This document shows positions 11,251 through 23,915 of a stretch of 64,000 nt of DNA, in pieces. This DNA comes from Rhea pennata (Eukaryota > Chordata > Aves > Rheiformes > Rheidae). The stretch is from the NCBI RefSeq assembly GCF_028389875.1, contig NC_084663.1, positions 204,445,876 to 204,509,875 of the forward strand. Direction: 5' to 3'. A program made the position numbers and the translations under genes. Below the pieces are notes generated by a model. It did not search any database. It was not told the DNA's origin and saw nothing but the letters and a program-made list of their open reading frames with translations. Each line of letters opens with the position of its first letter. Position 1 is the first letter of the stretch.

Positions 11251-14171
11251 CAGGGTGTTGCCAGCACCTCATCTGTCCTTTTCCAAAGGGAAAATACTTC
11301 CCCCACCTTGAGCCTTACTCCTGTGTCTAGCATTGCAGAATTAAAACAGATCTTTGTGCACTGTGTCCCAATACAGAAAGGAAATATTCCTTTCCTAAAG
11401 CTGTTAGCTCCAGAGCCTGTATCACCAATATGTGAAAGAGTTGCCAGAAGGACCAGCATGAACTACCCAGGCATTTCAAGGCCCCCGAACTACCTGTAGC
11501 CACTCAGGGAAAATGTGTACGGTACGGTGCCAGTCACAGAAACAACCACAAGGAATGGTTATTTAGAAATCGTGAGTCAAGCTATATATACTGTACTGTT
11601 CAGATTTGTTTGGTTTCCTTTAAAGCACTCTCTGTAAAAGGATCCGTCAAGATGAAACTAATGAAGGGAAGAAGATCAGAGGGAAAGTCTTTCAGAGGAG
11701 GAGAAGATGAATGATAGGTAGCTTGGTCAGTAATGAGTGGTCTACAGAACAGTAGTTCTTTTTTTTTCATAAGCACTAAAGCCAATAGTTCCCATGCTCT
11801 TCTGGGGCAAGTATCACTTTGAAACAGTTTATGTATTTCCAGGGGTATCTGTACTATACTTGGGGCTTTGCTGGCCTGGATAGATGAAAGCCATGCTTAC
11901 AATTCACGTGCCAAAGGATTTGTTGAAATGAAGAAGACAAGCATTTTCCAAAGGCATTTATTTGTACAGTGGTTAATCAGTTCATGGAACTTCAAGATAG
12001 CATTATGACAACAAACTTAAAAGAAATAAAAATCATGAGACAATGTTATTGGTAAGTATGCCACCTGCCATTAGCAGAACATGTGCAACAACGCTAGCAA
12101 GCACAAACAGCCTCCACTTCACTGAGCTCCAGTAGACTTGGACAGAACATTATTTCTTCTTCTCTAAAAGAGGCTAAGACTATACAGAAATTATTCTGTC
12201 CCAAGCCAGGACAAAAGTTCAAAATCTCAAAAATACATACAAGTCTGAATGATTAATTCAGACTAGCTTAAAGGAGAAATTTCAATTGACATACTCTGGA
12301 AATATATATATTTTTTAAATTTGATCCCAACATACCAGCAAAAGTGCATCTTCCCTTCAGATGGTGGAGAGCTTTAATGGGACTGTACTACATAACATGG
12401 AAGATGTTACATATACTGTACTTAGCTAAATAAAATTTCTGATTTCAGCATGTGTCCTGGCAGGTCAATCACCTAAGAAGAGGATTTTGAAACTCAGCTT
12501 ACACCAAAATATTTGAGATGCCTGGAGTGGGATGCATCTCCCTAAAGTCAATTGTGTGCAACCAACATCAGTTTATGTCACAGTTACTTGTGTTGACCCT
12601 ACTAACCCCCATAGAGACAAGCCTCTCTTAAGGGCAATGCATCTGACCTACCTAGATGAGTTGTACCCTCAAACTTTTTGTTTCTGTCCACTGACATGAG
12701 AAGGGCTATGTTACTTACCCATATGCAGATGTCACCTCTATAGATGTCTCTCCTGTCTTTCTTCCCAGCACACAAGCAATTAGATATGATTTGTAAAACA
12801 CCACTCAAAGATCCTGAAAGTCAAACAATATGTTTCAAATCAACAGAACCTTCTAAATGAAAAATCCAAATCCAACTTTCTAATTTCAAAAATATCAAAA
12901 AAATGTCCTTCAGTACTTCTGAGAAAATGTAAAAGATCACAGCCTACACTCTCCCTCCCCACCCTGCAAATACTGCTGCCTTCTGCCATCCAATCTTGGA
13001 TCCCTCCAGGACTCTCACTGTTGCACTTCCCCATTCGCAGCCCTGAGCAGAACCTGTTGCCTTCCTCCTTGCCCCTACCTCTTGGTTACTCCTTGCCCCT
13101 CGAGTCCATCTCAGATGTTTTCTTGTTTCCCCATCCTCTGCCTTCCACAGTCCTCCCCGGAAGACTCAGCCACTACTTTGGGGCACACTCCCTGTTTTGT
13201 CCCTCAGGAGCGAACCACCTCCTGCAACCCACTCCCATGCCTGAAAGCAGTTAGCACTGTCCACCTCCAGGGATGGGTTACTGGTCACACTAGATTGCTT
13301 GTCTGACTCACTGTGTCTGTGTATATTTGTAAAGCAACTGGGCCTTGAGACTCAGCACTTATATGGGACCCAAATAGGATACTGAAGAAAACAACAACAA
13401 AAAAGGATCTCTTAATGTGAAAACCACTAAGAAGAAGAGTCCTTCATTTAGGGTGAAGTCTTGGATCTGTTAAAACCAGGAAGTATTTTGCCATTGTCTT
13501 CTGTGGGGCAGGGCTAAACATGTCTGATTTGATCTGTTTAACTCTGTTTTCTTGGAATTTTGCTTTTCAATCAAGCCTAGATGCAGGGTATAAGACTTTG
13601 ACAATTAGATCTGAACAGAAGACTGGAGCATGAGCAAAGTGGCTATGCTTCAGGGGACTGTGTCTGCAGTAATCCAGAGTGGCAAGAGTTAAAGAGGTGG
13701 AAGGAATCCCCTGATCTTGCAGAGTTTCTGTTTTACCTCTGAGAGGGAGAGTGCCATTTGTTCTTTTTTTAGTAAAATGCTCTCAAAGGTAAGCTAGCCT
13801 TTCCTTACGGAGCACACGTCTTCCTCCCCCACACTCCCCCTAACCCTGGTCAAACTGGAAGAACTGGATACCTTCCCAAGATACACCCCAAATTTTAAAG
13901 CAGCGTACTGCTGACATGGTCTAATTCACAGCTTAACTTAGCTCCACTGAGTACAATGACACAACCTCTCACTGACTCCTATGGGTACGGACATTATGAG
14001 CTTCTTGTCCAAATTGCCACACAAACCGTAAAGGCATAATATGTGGTGCTGAGAGCAGCTGGAAAGACTGAGGCAGAAGTTGCTCTTCAGGGGAAGAGTC
14101 AGCAACAGAATTCATTGCAGAGTTTCCTCCATTCCTTGACAATGGGCTTGTACAGTCACTGCTGGAAAATA
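11251..14171. other. Non-coding stretch, nothing recognised
   Basis: AT-rich with scattered pyrimidine-rich pieces (12,950-13,250, which give chance 74-77 codon frames). The piece at 13,325-13,375 (TTTGTAAAGCAACTGGGCC) faintly resembles the tail of an old SINE, but I cannot class it. Confidence 0.4.
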
Positions 14172-14231
14172 ATCTGGCCTATCATGCTCATTTGGTGAGA
14201 ATCTGGTCTATCGTGCTCATGACTGGTGAGA
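14172..14231 (+). repeat. Imperfect tandem duplication of a ~29-bp unit
   Basis: ATCTGGCCTATCATGCTCAT...GGTGAGA (14,172-14,200) is immediately repeated as ATCTGGTCTATCGTGCTCAT...GGTGAGA (14,201-14,231), with two substitutions and a small insertion. A local replication-slippage product. Confidence 0.75.
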
Positions 14232-17200
14232 ACCTTGCTTTGCCCTCATACTTGGACAGCCTTGCCTCCTGCATTCCAAACTCCCCAAGGACAGGACTGC
14301 AGCACCAAGATTTATGAGGCCCTGCACATGATTTGGCTTCCAGACAGTCAAATATAGAAGAGCAATATTTGATCATACAGCTTCGATATTAACTTATTTA
14401 ACTCAAGTGAAAAGAAATCGGGTCATCTTTTGAGGAGAATAAGATCTGTGCATAAATAATAGCTCTGAAAATTCAATCTATTTTTTTTTAGATTTCGTTA
14501 TATTTGATATGTGATAGTTGAGAACCCAGACTAACCTTTAAAATGAGCAGGCTGCAGGTCTAAAACAAACAAGTGGATGAACTTTTTCACCCAACACATA
14601 ATTAATTGTGGAAGTCAGTGGCATGGGATGTTGTAGGGGTCAGAAGCTCAGACAAGTTCACAGAGGATAGATCTACTGGTAGCTACTGAAAACAATGGTC
14701 TGGATGTAACTTCCTCGTCAGGAAGATCTCAGACTGCCAACTTACCTTACACTCCCGTTACTGACCAGTCTGAGCCAGGACTGAGCTGGGTGGACTTGCT
14801 CTGGCTGCAAAATCTGTGCATCTTTATGCAGCCTCTCTCAAGTGAAGATAAAGCTATTATTTTCCAATGTACCTTATACTGTAGAACCACACTTTAAGGT
14901 CAGATGTCATTTGCTTGTTCTGGAGGGGTATCTGTTTGCTTGTTTTTTGGTTGGTTTTGTTTTGAAGAATGATGTAGTTAAACCAAAAAAGCAGCAGGCT
15001 AGACTCTTGCATTATTCATCAGAGTTAGGCAATCCCAAACAAAAGCCAGGTTGGTATTAGTAGGAGTTTCATGTGTTACTCGTTCCTCAAGGATATCTGC
15101 TGCAACAGCGTTAATTGGTAGCCCCATCACTAGGAGTCAAATTTTCTGTCTCGGTATCTGACTTTCCCAGGGAATAACAACATGGAAGTCATTCTCAGCT
15201 GCTGGAGTAAGCATCCAGTATGCGCCACATCCATCCCCCCAAGGGTTCCCATTGGGATAAAGGAAGTAGGAAACCAGCTAACCAATACATGACTTGAAAG
15301 ACTGGAAAGATTGCAACAAAATGGAGAAGATGAGATGGATGAATGATATTTAAATAGGAAAGTGGACACATTAGGTTGGACTTTCTCTTCACATACAGTG
15401 GTATACAGCAAGACTTGTAGGGACATACAGTGACAGGAGATAGCCCAGTAGAGTATAGATGGAGCCAATGGAGATACACTCAGTTACTCCTGCTGGCGCA
15501 GTGATGTGTGATGCATGCTAGGGCTGACTCATCATAATCTTACTTTGGTGGATCCCCACTGTTGTCAGGGGAGCAACATCAGCATAAAACACGGAATCAC
15601 ACAGCAGTGATTTCAAGAGCTGCAGGAGCTGTGTTTTCATTACAGTTGGCCTTTGTTTGCCATGGTCTTTGCTATGAAGAACAAATAAAATTACAGCATG
15701 AACTGAACTTTCAAACTCAGGAGGTTCAAGTGGGTTCAAAATTAGGACCTCCTTTACTTAATTAAAAATGAAAGGCTCTTTACAGCATTAAGCTACCCTT
15801 TGATACAGTTAAAATTGCAAGAGGGAAATAAGCTAGAATCTTAGCTTGGGTTTAGAAATGTAGTTGTTTCACCTCAGTGAAATACAAGTTGCTTACAGAG
15901 TTAATGTTTATAGTAGTAATAAAGAGCTCTCACATAGAACAAGAAAACCCTTTTTACCTGTGGGAAGAACTGGTAACAGGATGCCTGAATTAAAATCCTT
16001 AGTTCAGCAGGGCATACTGAAATGAGTTATTTTGTGCTGCTTTCTGCTGATTTAAAATGAGATGACACAGAGACAGATTAGCTAAAACCACAGACATTAT
16101 AAATTGTAATTTGGCCTCAAAAGCTGAAATGCTTTGATCTGTGACTCAGCTCGGGCCAAACTGAAAAGTATTTGAAGGGGGCAAAACATGTACAAGGGAA
16201 AAAGAAATTGGACATAAACATTTTCTCAAATTGTAGTAGCCTAAATAGATCTTAAGCATTATTTTCATCCTAGTTTAATCATGTCCACCAGGGAAGTTGC
16301 ATAGCAGCAACTGCATGTGGAGTTTCTTGTATAACAAAATATGACAATCTCTGATATGTTCATTAATCACAATTCTAGAAGACCATTTGCTCTTCACCTG
16401 GCCACTTTTTTGGGCCATATTTGTTCTAGCTTTTCTGTGAGAAATGTGGTAGAAGATTCTGGAGCTGATATATAAACAATTGGTTTGATACATTTTTTAA
16501 AATAAGATTGAAAAAAAAATGGGACTTGGCAGCTTTTAAAGTCAGAAGGGGTTTAGAATATGCTTAAAGTTAAGTACATAAATCAGTGTTTGCTGAAGCA
16601 GGAACAAAATTGTCCAGTTCTTTAAAAGAAAAAGATTCTCCATCTCCTTTTCCTCTATGCTTTTTCCCTCCTTTGGAAACATCTCTGTCTCAGCAAGCCT
16701 TTCCCACTTTACTTAGACTGTGATGCAAAAACACGGTTGGTTCATTTTCTGAGTAACGTGTGCCTTTCTCACTGTTCTTTAAGCACTTTAGCCATCTCCT
16801 AGTCTCTTGTAGCATCTATCTTTTAAAATAACTTTTATTTTCACCTTGTAAGCATTCCTCCTTTGTACTCCTGAATGTCTTGACAAGTGTTTCACATTTC
16901 TTACTTTCACCCATGTGAAAGGGTGAGTCACATGGAGGAAGTGTTCCTGCAAGGGACCAAGTCTGACCATCCCCAAAAGCTCGGCTGATGCATGCAGCCA
17001 GCCTTGGGGGAGCTGGAAATCCACCCAGGCAACAGCCATGGGATTTGGAGCCATGCTGAAGGACACCCCAGGTCTTTCACATTGTCCTGGGTAAGCTAGT
17101 TTGAAGCCTCTCTACTTGGGATGGCTTCTGAAGGGAGCCTCTGTGGAGCACAGCAGAGAGAAACCATCAAACTGGCTTCGTTGGGAGTTTGGCACAGGTA

Positions 17201-17981
17201 GCTTAAAGTCAGAGGATGTTTTTAGCTTTTTATGTTTAAACAAAACACAACAAATCTCTGCAGTCCTTCTCTAGTTCGCCTCATTATTGCCTCATGAGCA
17301 TTAGCAAACTGTGTTAACTACTCCTCCAGCTCCATCAGCATTTTCCTCTTCTTCCTTCACTCCTGTTTCTTTTATTGGCTGTAGGATCGTACCTGCTTTT
17401 GTTTGTACTAGTTTTCAAAGCTTTACCAGCATATTTGGTGTGCCCAGTGTTGTGTGTCCATCCTTTGTCCAACAAGTGTCCTCTCAGGTGAGAAGAGAGC
17501 CTGGTAACTGCCAGATTACCCTTGGCTGAAGGCAGGAGTCTTCATGCTCACCCGCCTGGCAGCAACATTTGGCAATTCAAAAATCTCATTCCCTGTCTGC
17601 CTTGGCCCTGATTCTCCGCATACTGTAAGTCACTTGGTTGTTCTGCCTCCGCTTCCTTTGGGCAAAAGGAAAGCAGTCACATTTCCCTGGATAATTTCAC
17701 TGTTTAATTAGCAGCCCTCGCTTTGCTCTTCTTTTTTAATTGCTCAATTGAACTCCTACTGAAGACAGACCTGTCTCCAAAGCAGGGCAAGCAAGATTTA
17801 ATCCAGTATTTTCCACATGACCCCAGTAGGGAATGCTACTAAGGTGTTTGGATGGAAGAGCAAAGATGATTTTCAAAATGCCTGAATTTTGAGAGGTTGA
17901 TAACTCAAATTTAGATACTGATTCAGCATAGTACTGAACCAAATGCCCCCCTTTTGTACATAATTCCACACTTACCACTCA
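14232..17981. other. Non-coding stretch, nothing recognised
   Basis: Only chance frames up to about 112 codons (15,130-15,468, minus strand) with no recognisable domains. Confidence 0.4.
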
Positions 17982-18030
17982 TGTGCTTAAAATTAAGCAT
18001 ATGCTTAAATACTTTGCCAGATGAGGTCTT
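17982..18030 (+). repeat. Ancient repeat core, copy 1 of 3 (unnamed family)
   Basis: Contains GTGCTTAAAATTAAGCATAT followed by GCTTAAATACTTTGCCAG. The same core recurs at 39,997-40,034 on the + strand and in inverted orientation at 29,658-29,688. I have seen this motif as a common old amniote repeat but cannot give a reliable family name. Confidence 0.5.
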
Positions 18031-21000
18031 TAGAGCTCCATTAGTGCTGTATGTTTTTGCTCTAAATTCACTGTAATTGTTTCTCATTGAATAGATGCTC
18101 ACTGAGTAAGATATAAAAAGAGCATGGGAACAAAGGGGCCCTCAATCTGAGACTTTGATCCGCATATTATTCAAATACATAATGACTGCTTTGATTTATG
18201 GATTTATAATTCTATTGAGGCATTCCAGAGATTACCCAAAACATTCCATCTCGAGTCTATGCTGGAGGGCGTTACCATGCCCCTGCCTGGAATCAGAGGG
18301 ATAAAATTTAGTTGCTTGTTTGCTACTGAGATTACATCACAGATTGCAGGATAAGAGCAAGCTGCATGGCAATGCACTCAATTATATTTGGTGTTAATTG
18401 CGAAGCCTTTTTTTTTTCCTGTGACCTAAGAAAAGCCTCTAAAAGTACAGACTCTATTCTACCCGCAGTATATAGAATTTTGGCAGTATAACAAGACAGC
18501 AGACTACATAGTGGGTGTGTTGAAAGAAGGAGCAGATGGTAGATTGCTAGCACAAGGCTTTAGCAATGCATTTAGAAAACAGATTATTTTGGAAGATGAG
18601 AAATTATGAAGTATGATTATCCCCCTCCCCCCCTACTCCTACTTCCTTCCCCAAACATATCCCTACAAAATGTTCATTTGGCCATGCACCATAGAAATGA
18701 CTCAGCTCTGATATTCAATAAGATTTTTGCAAGAATTCAAATAGGTGGCAGCTATGATGAAAAATCCCCTCCTTTTCATCAGTACCAGTTTGGCTTTTTA
18801 AATGTGTTTCACCTTACACAGTAGACCCACCCAGTTCCAAACAGGGAGGATTACTAGTAAAGAGACCTGATCTGTAAGAAGGCCAGTGGTGACTCAGAGG
18901 CCAGCTCAGAAACTGCTGTTGTTGTCTACTCTCCAATTATCATCACTCTTGTGGGTAAGGGTGAGTCTCAGGCAGCAGGAACTCAAGTCTAGGATGACCT
19001 ACATTCATCCTTCCCTGGCTATAAAATTTCATTCCTCCATTCGTAGCACATTGTTTATACTGAGAGATTTAGGCATGGGATAGATTGTGATGGTTATGGA
19101 GACTTCTGCTGTGTGAACAGCCAGCAAGAATAAGACCTCACTAAGTGATGAATCTCCTAGTGTGACCTGTCTGAACTAGAGTCAAAAGAGCGGCATCAGA
19201 AATGGGGGCAGTCAACACTGGTAGACCCTAGGGAGAGTTCTACTTATACAAGGAGTCTTCTCATTCTGGAAAGGTGATCTTATAGTGGAGAGATGATAAA
19301 TGAAGGGTTTGTACTGTGAAAGGATGAAAGACCTGGCAATGTGAAAAAAAGAAGCAGTTCTGGATTTCTCCCCACTGCTAAGACTCTGTTGGGCTAGCCA
19401 GAGACCAACTTGGGGAATGACTGCTAACGTTTCTCACCACTTGGTTATAGTGACAAATGGGAGACCTAAGGACATAAGGAGAATTGTAAAACAGTGTCTG
19501 AAAAGCCCTTCAATGTGGGACAAGGGGTAGGAGCTAAGCGGGAAACGTGAATGCTTTTCTGGTATGGTGTTAGGAGGTCATATTAGGAACCCTTTCCCTG
19601 CTGTGACAGTTGTATCTCTTCCATGGCCGCTTTTATCACTGCAGTAACAGGGATCCAATACCAATATTAGCATGGAAGTCTGGTGTCTCCACTCTCTTTG
19701 GTATGTTGCAATTAGGTAATGACAAGCAGTCAGATACAGACAGTATAGGCTGTGGACAAGAGTTTAATTCTGGTTGTTTACAGTTCATCTTTTCAGGAAG
19801 TCATGTTGTCAGGACACAAGAGGTGAGATTCACCTAGAGAAGTATGATCACTTTGGACGTTTCAGTTCATGTCATTCTAAATGAGATGTCTAAAATAAAT
19901 CAGATGCACTGTATTCTAGAAGTGCCTACTTCTTTCCAAGGACTATAAAAAGAGGCCAGAGCAATCAGCTCAGATATAATTATTACTCTGCAGACATCCA
20001 AGTTGGATGAGATAAATGACACCCAAAGATCCTAGTTAACTGCAAGAAATGCTCTGCTGGCAGGAAAATCAGCCACCTGCAGTCTAAAAATAAAGTTAGT
20101 GTGTTACCTATACATGACAATAATATTCAGCACAGCTGTCATTTAACAGTATACCGTGACTTAAAGGTCATTATAGAGAAGAGGAGGCTGCACTGATCGC
20201 AGAGAGGAGGATCTCTCTGGAGGTGAGAGAAACTGTCTACTTCAGCATGACATGACACTCACTTTAGTGTATCATTTGCCCAGATGCACAGTCAGATCAT
20301 TTCATATCACTTTAGAAGTTAACTGAATTCCTCAGCACTGTGACACTGGCAATTGTCATTCCTGCCAATGTCAATCTGCTTGTAGATGATGGAACTTAGG
20401 AGGCAGCTGAGAATTTGCTTGTCATCAAAGCAACTATGTCTCAATGATTACAAACGGCTGAGAATTCAGATCTCATTCTGGAGTTGGGAGTGGAGTATCA
20501 GAAACGAGATCTTAGATCATGCATCAACCACTACCTCTGTTCTTTGGCACTGAGGCACATCCCTCCAGAAACCACCTATTTTACATTCATGATATGGCTC
20601 TTTCCTTTTCAGTCCACAGAGTCATGGGCAGAGGTCTGGTCTGATTTTAGATAAACTGGTAAGTCAGGACAGTCTTGATCTCACAGCAAAGCCATATGCT
20701 CATAATCATAAAGGAGCTGTTTTTTGTGGACAAGGTTGATCTGACAGCACAACACATTCATAAGGCAGCGAAGGCCTCATCTTCTCTGGTGCAGTGCTGA
20801 CTGGAGGTGCTCCTCAGATACTGAATCCCCTTCCACAGACTTTATCTTACATCTCTGTCCTCTGTGGTGGTTGAAAGTCTTGGAGAAGTACCAGGTCTTG
20901 ACTCAGAGATAATCAGCACCGCTTTTGAGGAAGGTGGACTGACTTTGCTTTCAAGGAATCAACAAGATTTTTTTTGCTCAAGAAATCACTGTTGCATATT

Positions 21001-23883
21001 GGCAATTCTGGTCACTACTGGCTACAGCATTTTTCTTTTTGGGATCAGATGTGGACAGGTTGTAAAGAAGCAGCTCTCTTGGGAGCCTTTGCTGCCTTTG
21101 ATCTCCTTCATCCTCCTTAATCTCACTATAACCCCGTCTAAGATGCGGAGTTGGCTTAAAAATCTCCTTTTGGAGACTGCCAATCACTAGGTACATACTG
21201 CTATCAGGATGCCTGCTTGTTGGAAGCTTTCCAAATGAGCGTTTTTTCCCCTGAAAATGCTGATCTGTCACAAACAAAACACACTTCAGGAATTGGATGA
21301 TTTTTACAATATTCTGATAGAAACCAGGCAAGTTTCCAGCGGAACCCCACTTGCCAGTTGGGCTTCCAAACCCTCCTTGTTTCTTGTCAGCTCACCCCCA
21401 CAACCCTGGCAGCCTGGCTGATTCCCAGGCATATGGCTCATCAGAATAGCAAGTTCCCAGAGCTTGCAGCAACTACACGGAAAGAGGCTGGCAAAGGTGA
21501 ATGATCTCAGGGTTGCAGTGCTAAGATATTCATTCTCCCTGAGTCTTCTCGCTGGAAACTCTCTGGGAGTCTTGGGAATGCTTGCAAACAGTTGACACAG
21601 GATATCATCTTAAAGTTTTTTTCAAATGACTTCTGGAACTTTGCCATTTCAAAGTTTCGTGTGTTTTTAGAATAAACTTTTTTTTCCTTTTGGTCTTAGT
21701 TGTGGAACTGAGTATGGAAAATACTGCAGATTCATTTGCTCAAACTACTGATCATCTCTGACACTGTTTATCAGGAGGCATTGCTAAATTGCCAGTAAAT
21801 GCTCCTGGGAGTGCATGTGACCTTTCCTCAGTAGCTTCACTCTTTATCCTTGGGAGATCTCCACAAATGGTCACACTCCCCATTCATCTTCCCGAAGGAC
21901 TCTCAACTGTGGGGTACCACCAGGTGTTACGACTGCCAACACCTCTTGTTCCTCGTGGCCTCAACTTTCTCTTGGAGAGGCTATTTAGCCAGATGCGGCC
22001 CTCTTTTTCATTAGGTCTATGACAGTCAGATACACTTCTCTGTTTCCTCTGAACTGGAGGGCAAGCAAAAGGAAACTCCAAGCAGATGAGATAAGGCTGA
22101 TCATGGCAACCTGGTGGAAGCAACATTAGCTCTTTGGACTCCAGGATTACATGTTCCCCTAGTTCATGGAAAAATTGCAGTTTAGATTTTAGACTCCCTT
22201 GTTCCTTGATGGTTTTATTATGGCAGTGATACAGTTAGCTTTACAATGCCTATATCTACCTAAGAGGTTGTGAGAAGGACTAGACTATCTTTTCCATACT
22301 TTTCTCTCCTTATGATCAGGTGGCTAAAATACCTCAGGCCCCTTCCACGTAATGCTGCATTTAAACCCACACAAGAACCTGGCTCTGATGCAGAACAGTA
22401 TCTCACTGAGTTCATGAGACCCACTGGTCTTTAGTGGAATTTAAGTATTGGGTAGAACCTCTAAAGCTGCAAACTTCCTGGGGCTGGCCTATGTCAGAAA
22501 CAGTCTTCTTGGGTTAGACAAAGCTGTGGTCAGTCCTGATGCCTGACTTTTCTCTCTTGCCCAAAAAAACTCTGGTTTTGGTGGTTTTGCAGGTAAGGTT
22601 GCTGGTGAAGGTCTATATGGAAGGCAGAGGATGTGATGTTCAGAGCCCACTTGCTATTTAGGGTGTTTGTGGGAGGTCTGTTCTCTTCCCCGTCAGCATG
22701 TAACTCCAGCAGGAGCTTCAGAGCCCACTGTCCATGAAGCCATGCTCTCCAGGCTCCCAAAGCGCTCCCTTCCTCGGCAATACGAGCAGAGGGGTCTCAA
22801 AGACGGCCTCTTCCATTTCCTACAGTAATGCTCCCAGTGCTGCGGAGGCTTCGCCCAACTGCATTTACTTATGTGGTTCACCACATTAGGGCTTCTAGAG
22901 CCTATACCGTCCTTATCTAAACACTAAGAAATACACTTATCCTAAGATAAATCAGCAAAGTTTGTATGTACCGGATCCTTGGGGAGGGACTGGGAAAGAG
23001 GCCTGTGGATCGGTGTTTTCAGTGATTCCTACATGCATGTCTCTGCCTCATTGGTCTGTATTACGCAGGAAAAAAAATGTTTCTGGCATTCCAAGGCCCA
23101 GAAAAGAAATAAAAAAGAACCCAAATTTTACTATTTAAAAAAATGTGGTGACATTTAAGCCAATCTGGGTTTTTTGTGCTAGTGGCGGAGATGGGGTCTT
23201 GGGGCTTTCCTGTGCGTGCGAGGGGCAAACCTGCATGCTGACATTTCAGAGACCTGCTGCCTTCCCTTGGAGCTCAGGTTACAGCGCTGAGCGCGGCCAA
23301 GAGAGCAGCCGGGAGCCTTTCACTGCTACAAGACTGAACTGGCAGCACACTGCAAGGACTCAGTTCATTGTTTAAATAAAAAACTTGACAGGCTCCATGG
23401 CTGGGGAGGAGAAACGCAACAGGAGCAGTATGAAGAGCTGGCTGAAGGGCTGGAGACAGGCTGTAAGCTGGGCTTTAGCAGCAAAAACCTATTAAACAGG
23501 CAACTCAATCAATAGCCCTTTTAATGGGAGGTAAAGATTTATCTTTTCTTTTTCCCTGGGTGGCTTATTCCTGTCCATGCTCCCCTGTATCCCAGATGTG
23601 CTGGCTGGCCAGTAGGAGGGAGGGAGAGAGTCTCTGCTATTTAAAGCTGCTGTTTAAACCTATTTCATATCTTCCATAAGACCTGCTGTTCTGACTGTCT
23701 GTCTTGCTTTTTTTCCCCCACATTTTCTCCCCATTGGTCCTGCTGCCCAGTATGGTGCCATGTCGTTCTGCTAACTCCCAGTAAGGTGCTTTTTATACCT
23801 CATCACTGTAACATCTCACCTTGTCACAGCCTACAATATGTTTATATTCCCCATTCTTGAAGGGATGTCCCTTCCTCTTTTTG
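18031..23883. other. Non-coding stretch; one TATA-like site
   Basis: AT-rich. A TATAAAAAG sequence sits at 19,944-19,952, but nothing downstream looks like a transcribed gene. Chance frames of about 108-117 codons overlap on opposite strands near 20,864-21,331 and look non-coding. Confidence 0.4.
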
Positions 23884-23915
23884 CATTGGGAAACTGAGGC
23901 ATAGCACAGTAAGAG
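23884..23915 (-). mobile_element. Short MIR-like fragment
   Basis: GCATTGGGAAACTGAGGCAT followed by AGCACAGTAAGAG is the reverse complement of the central MIR segment (GATGAGGAAACTGAGGCACAGAG). Only about 30 bp can be assigned. Confidence 0.55.

Noticed and set aside
19944..19952. TATAAAAAG as a promoter
   Set aside because: Such sequences are expected by chance in AT-rich DNA, and nothing downstream looks transcribed.
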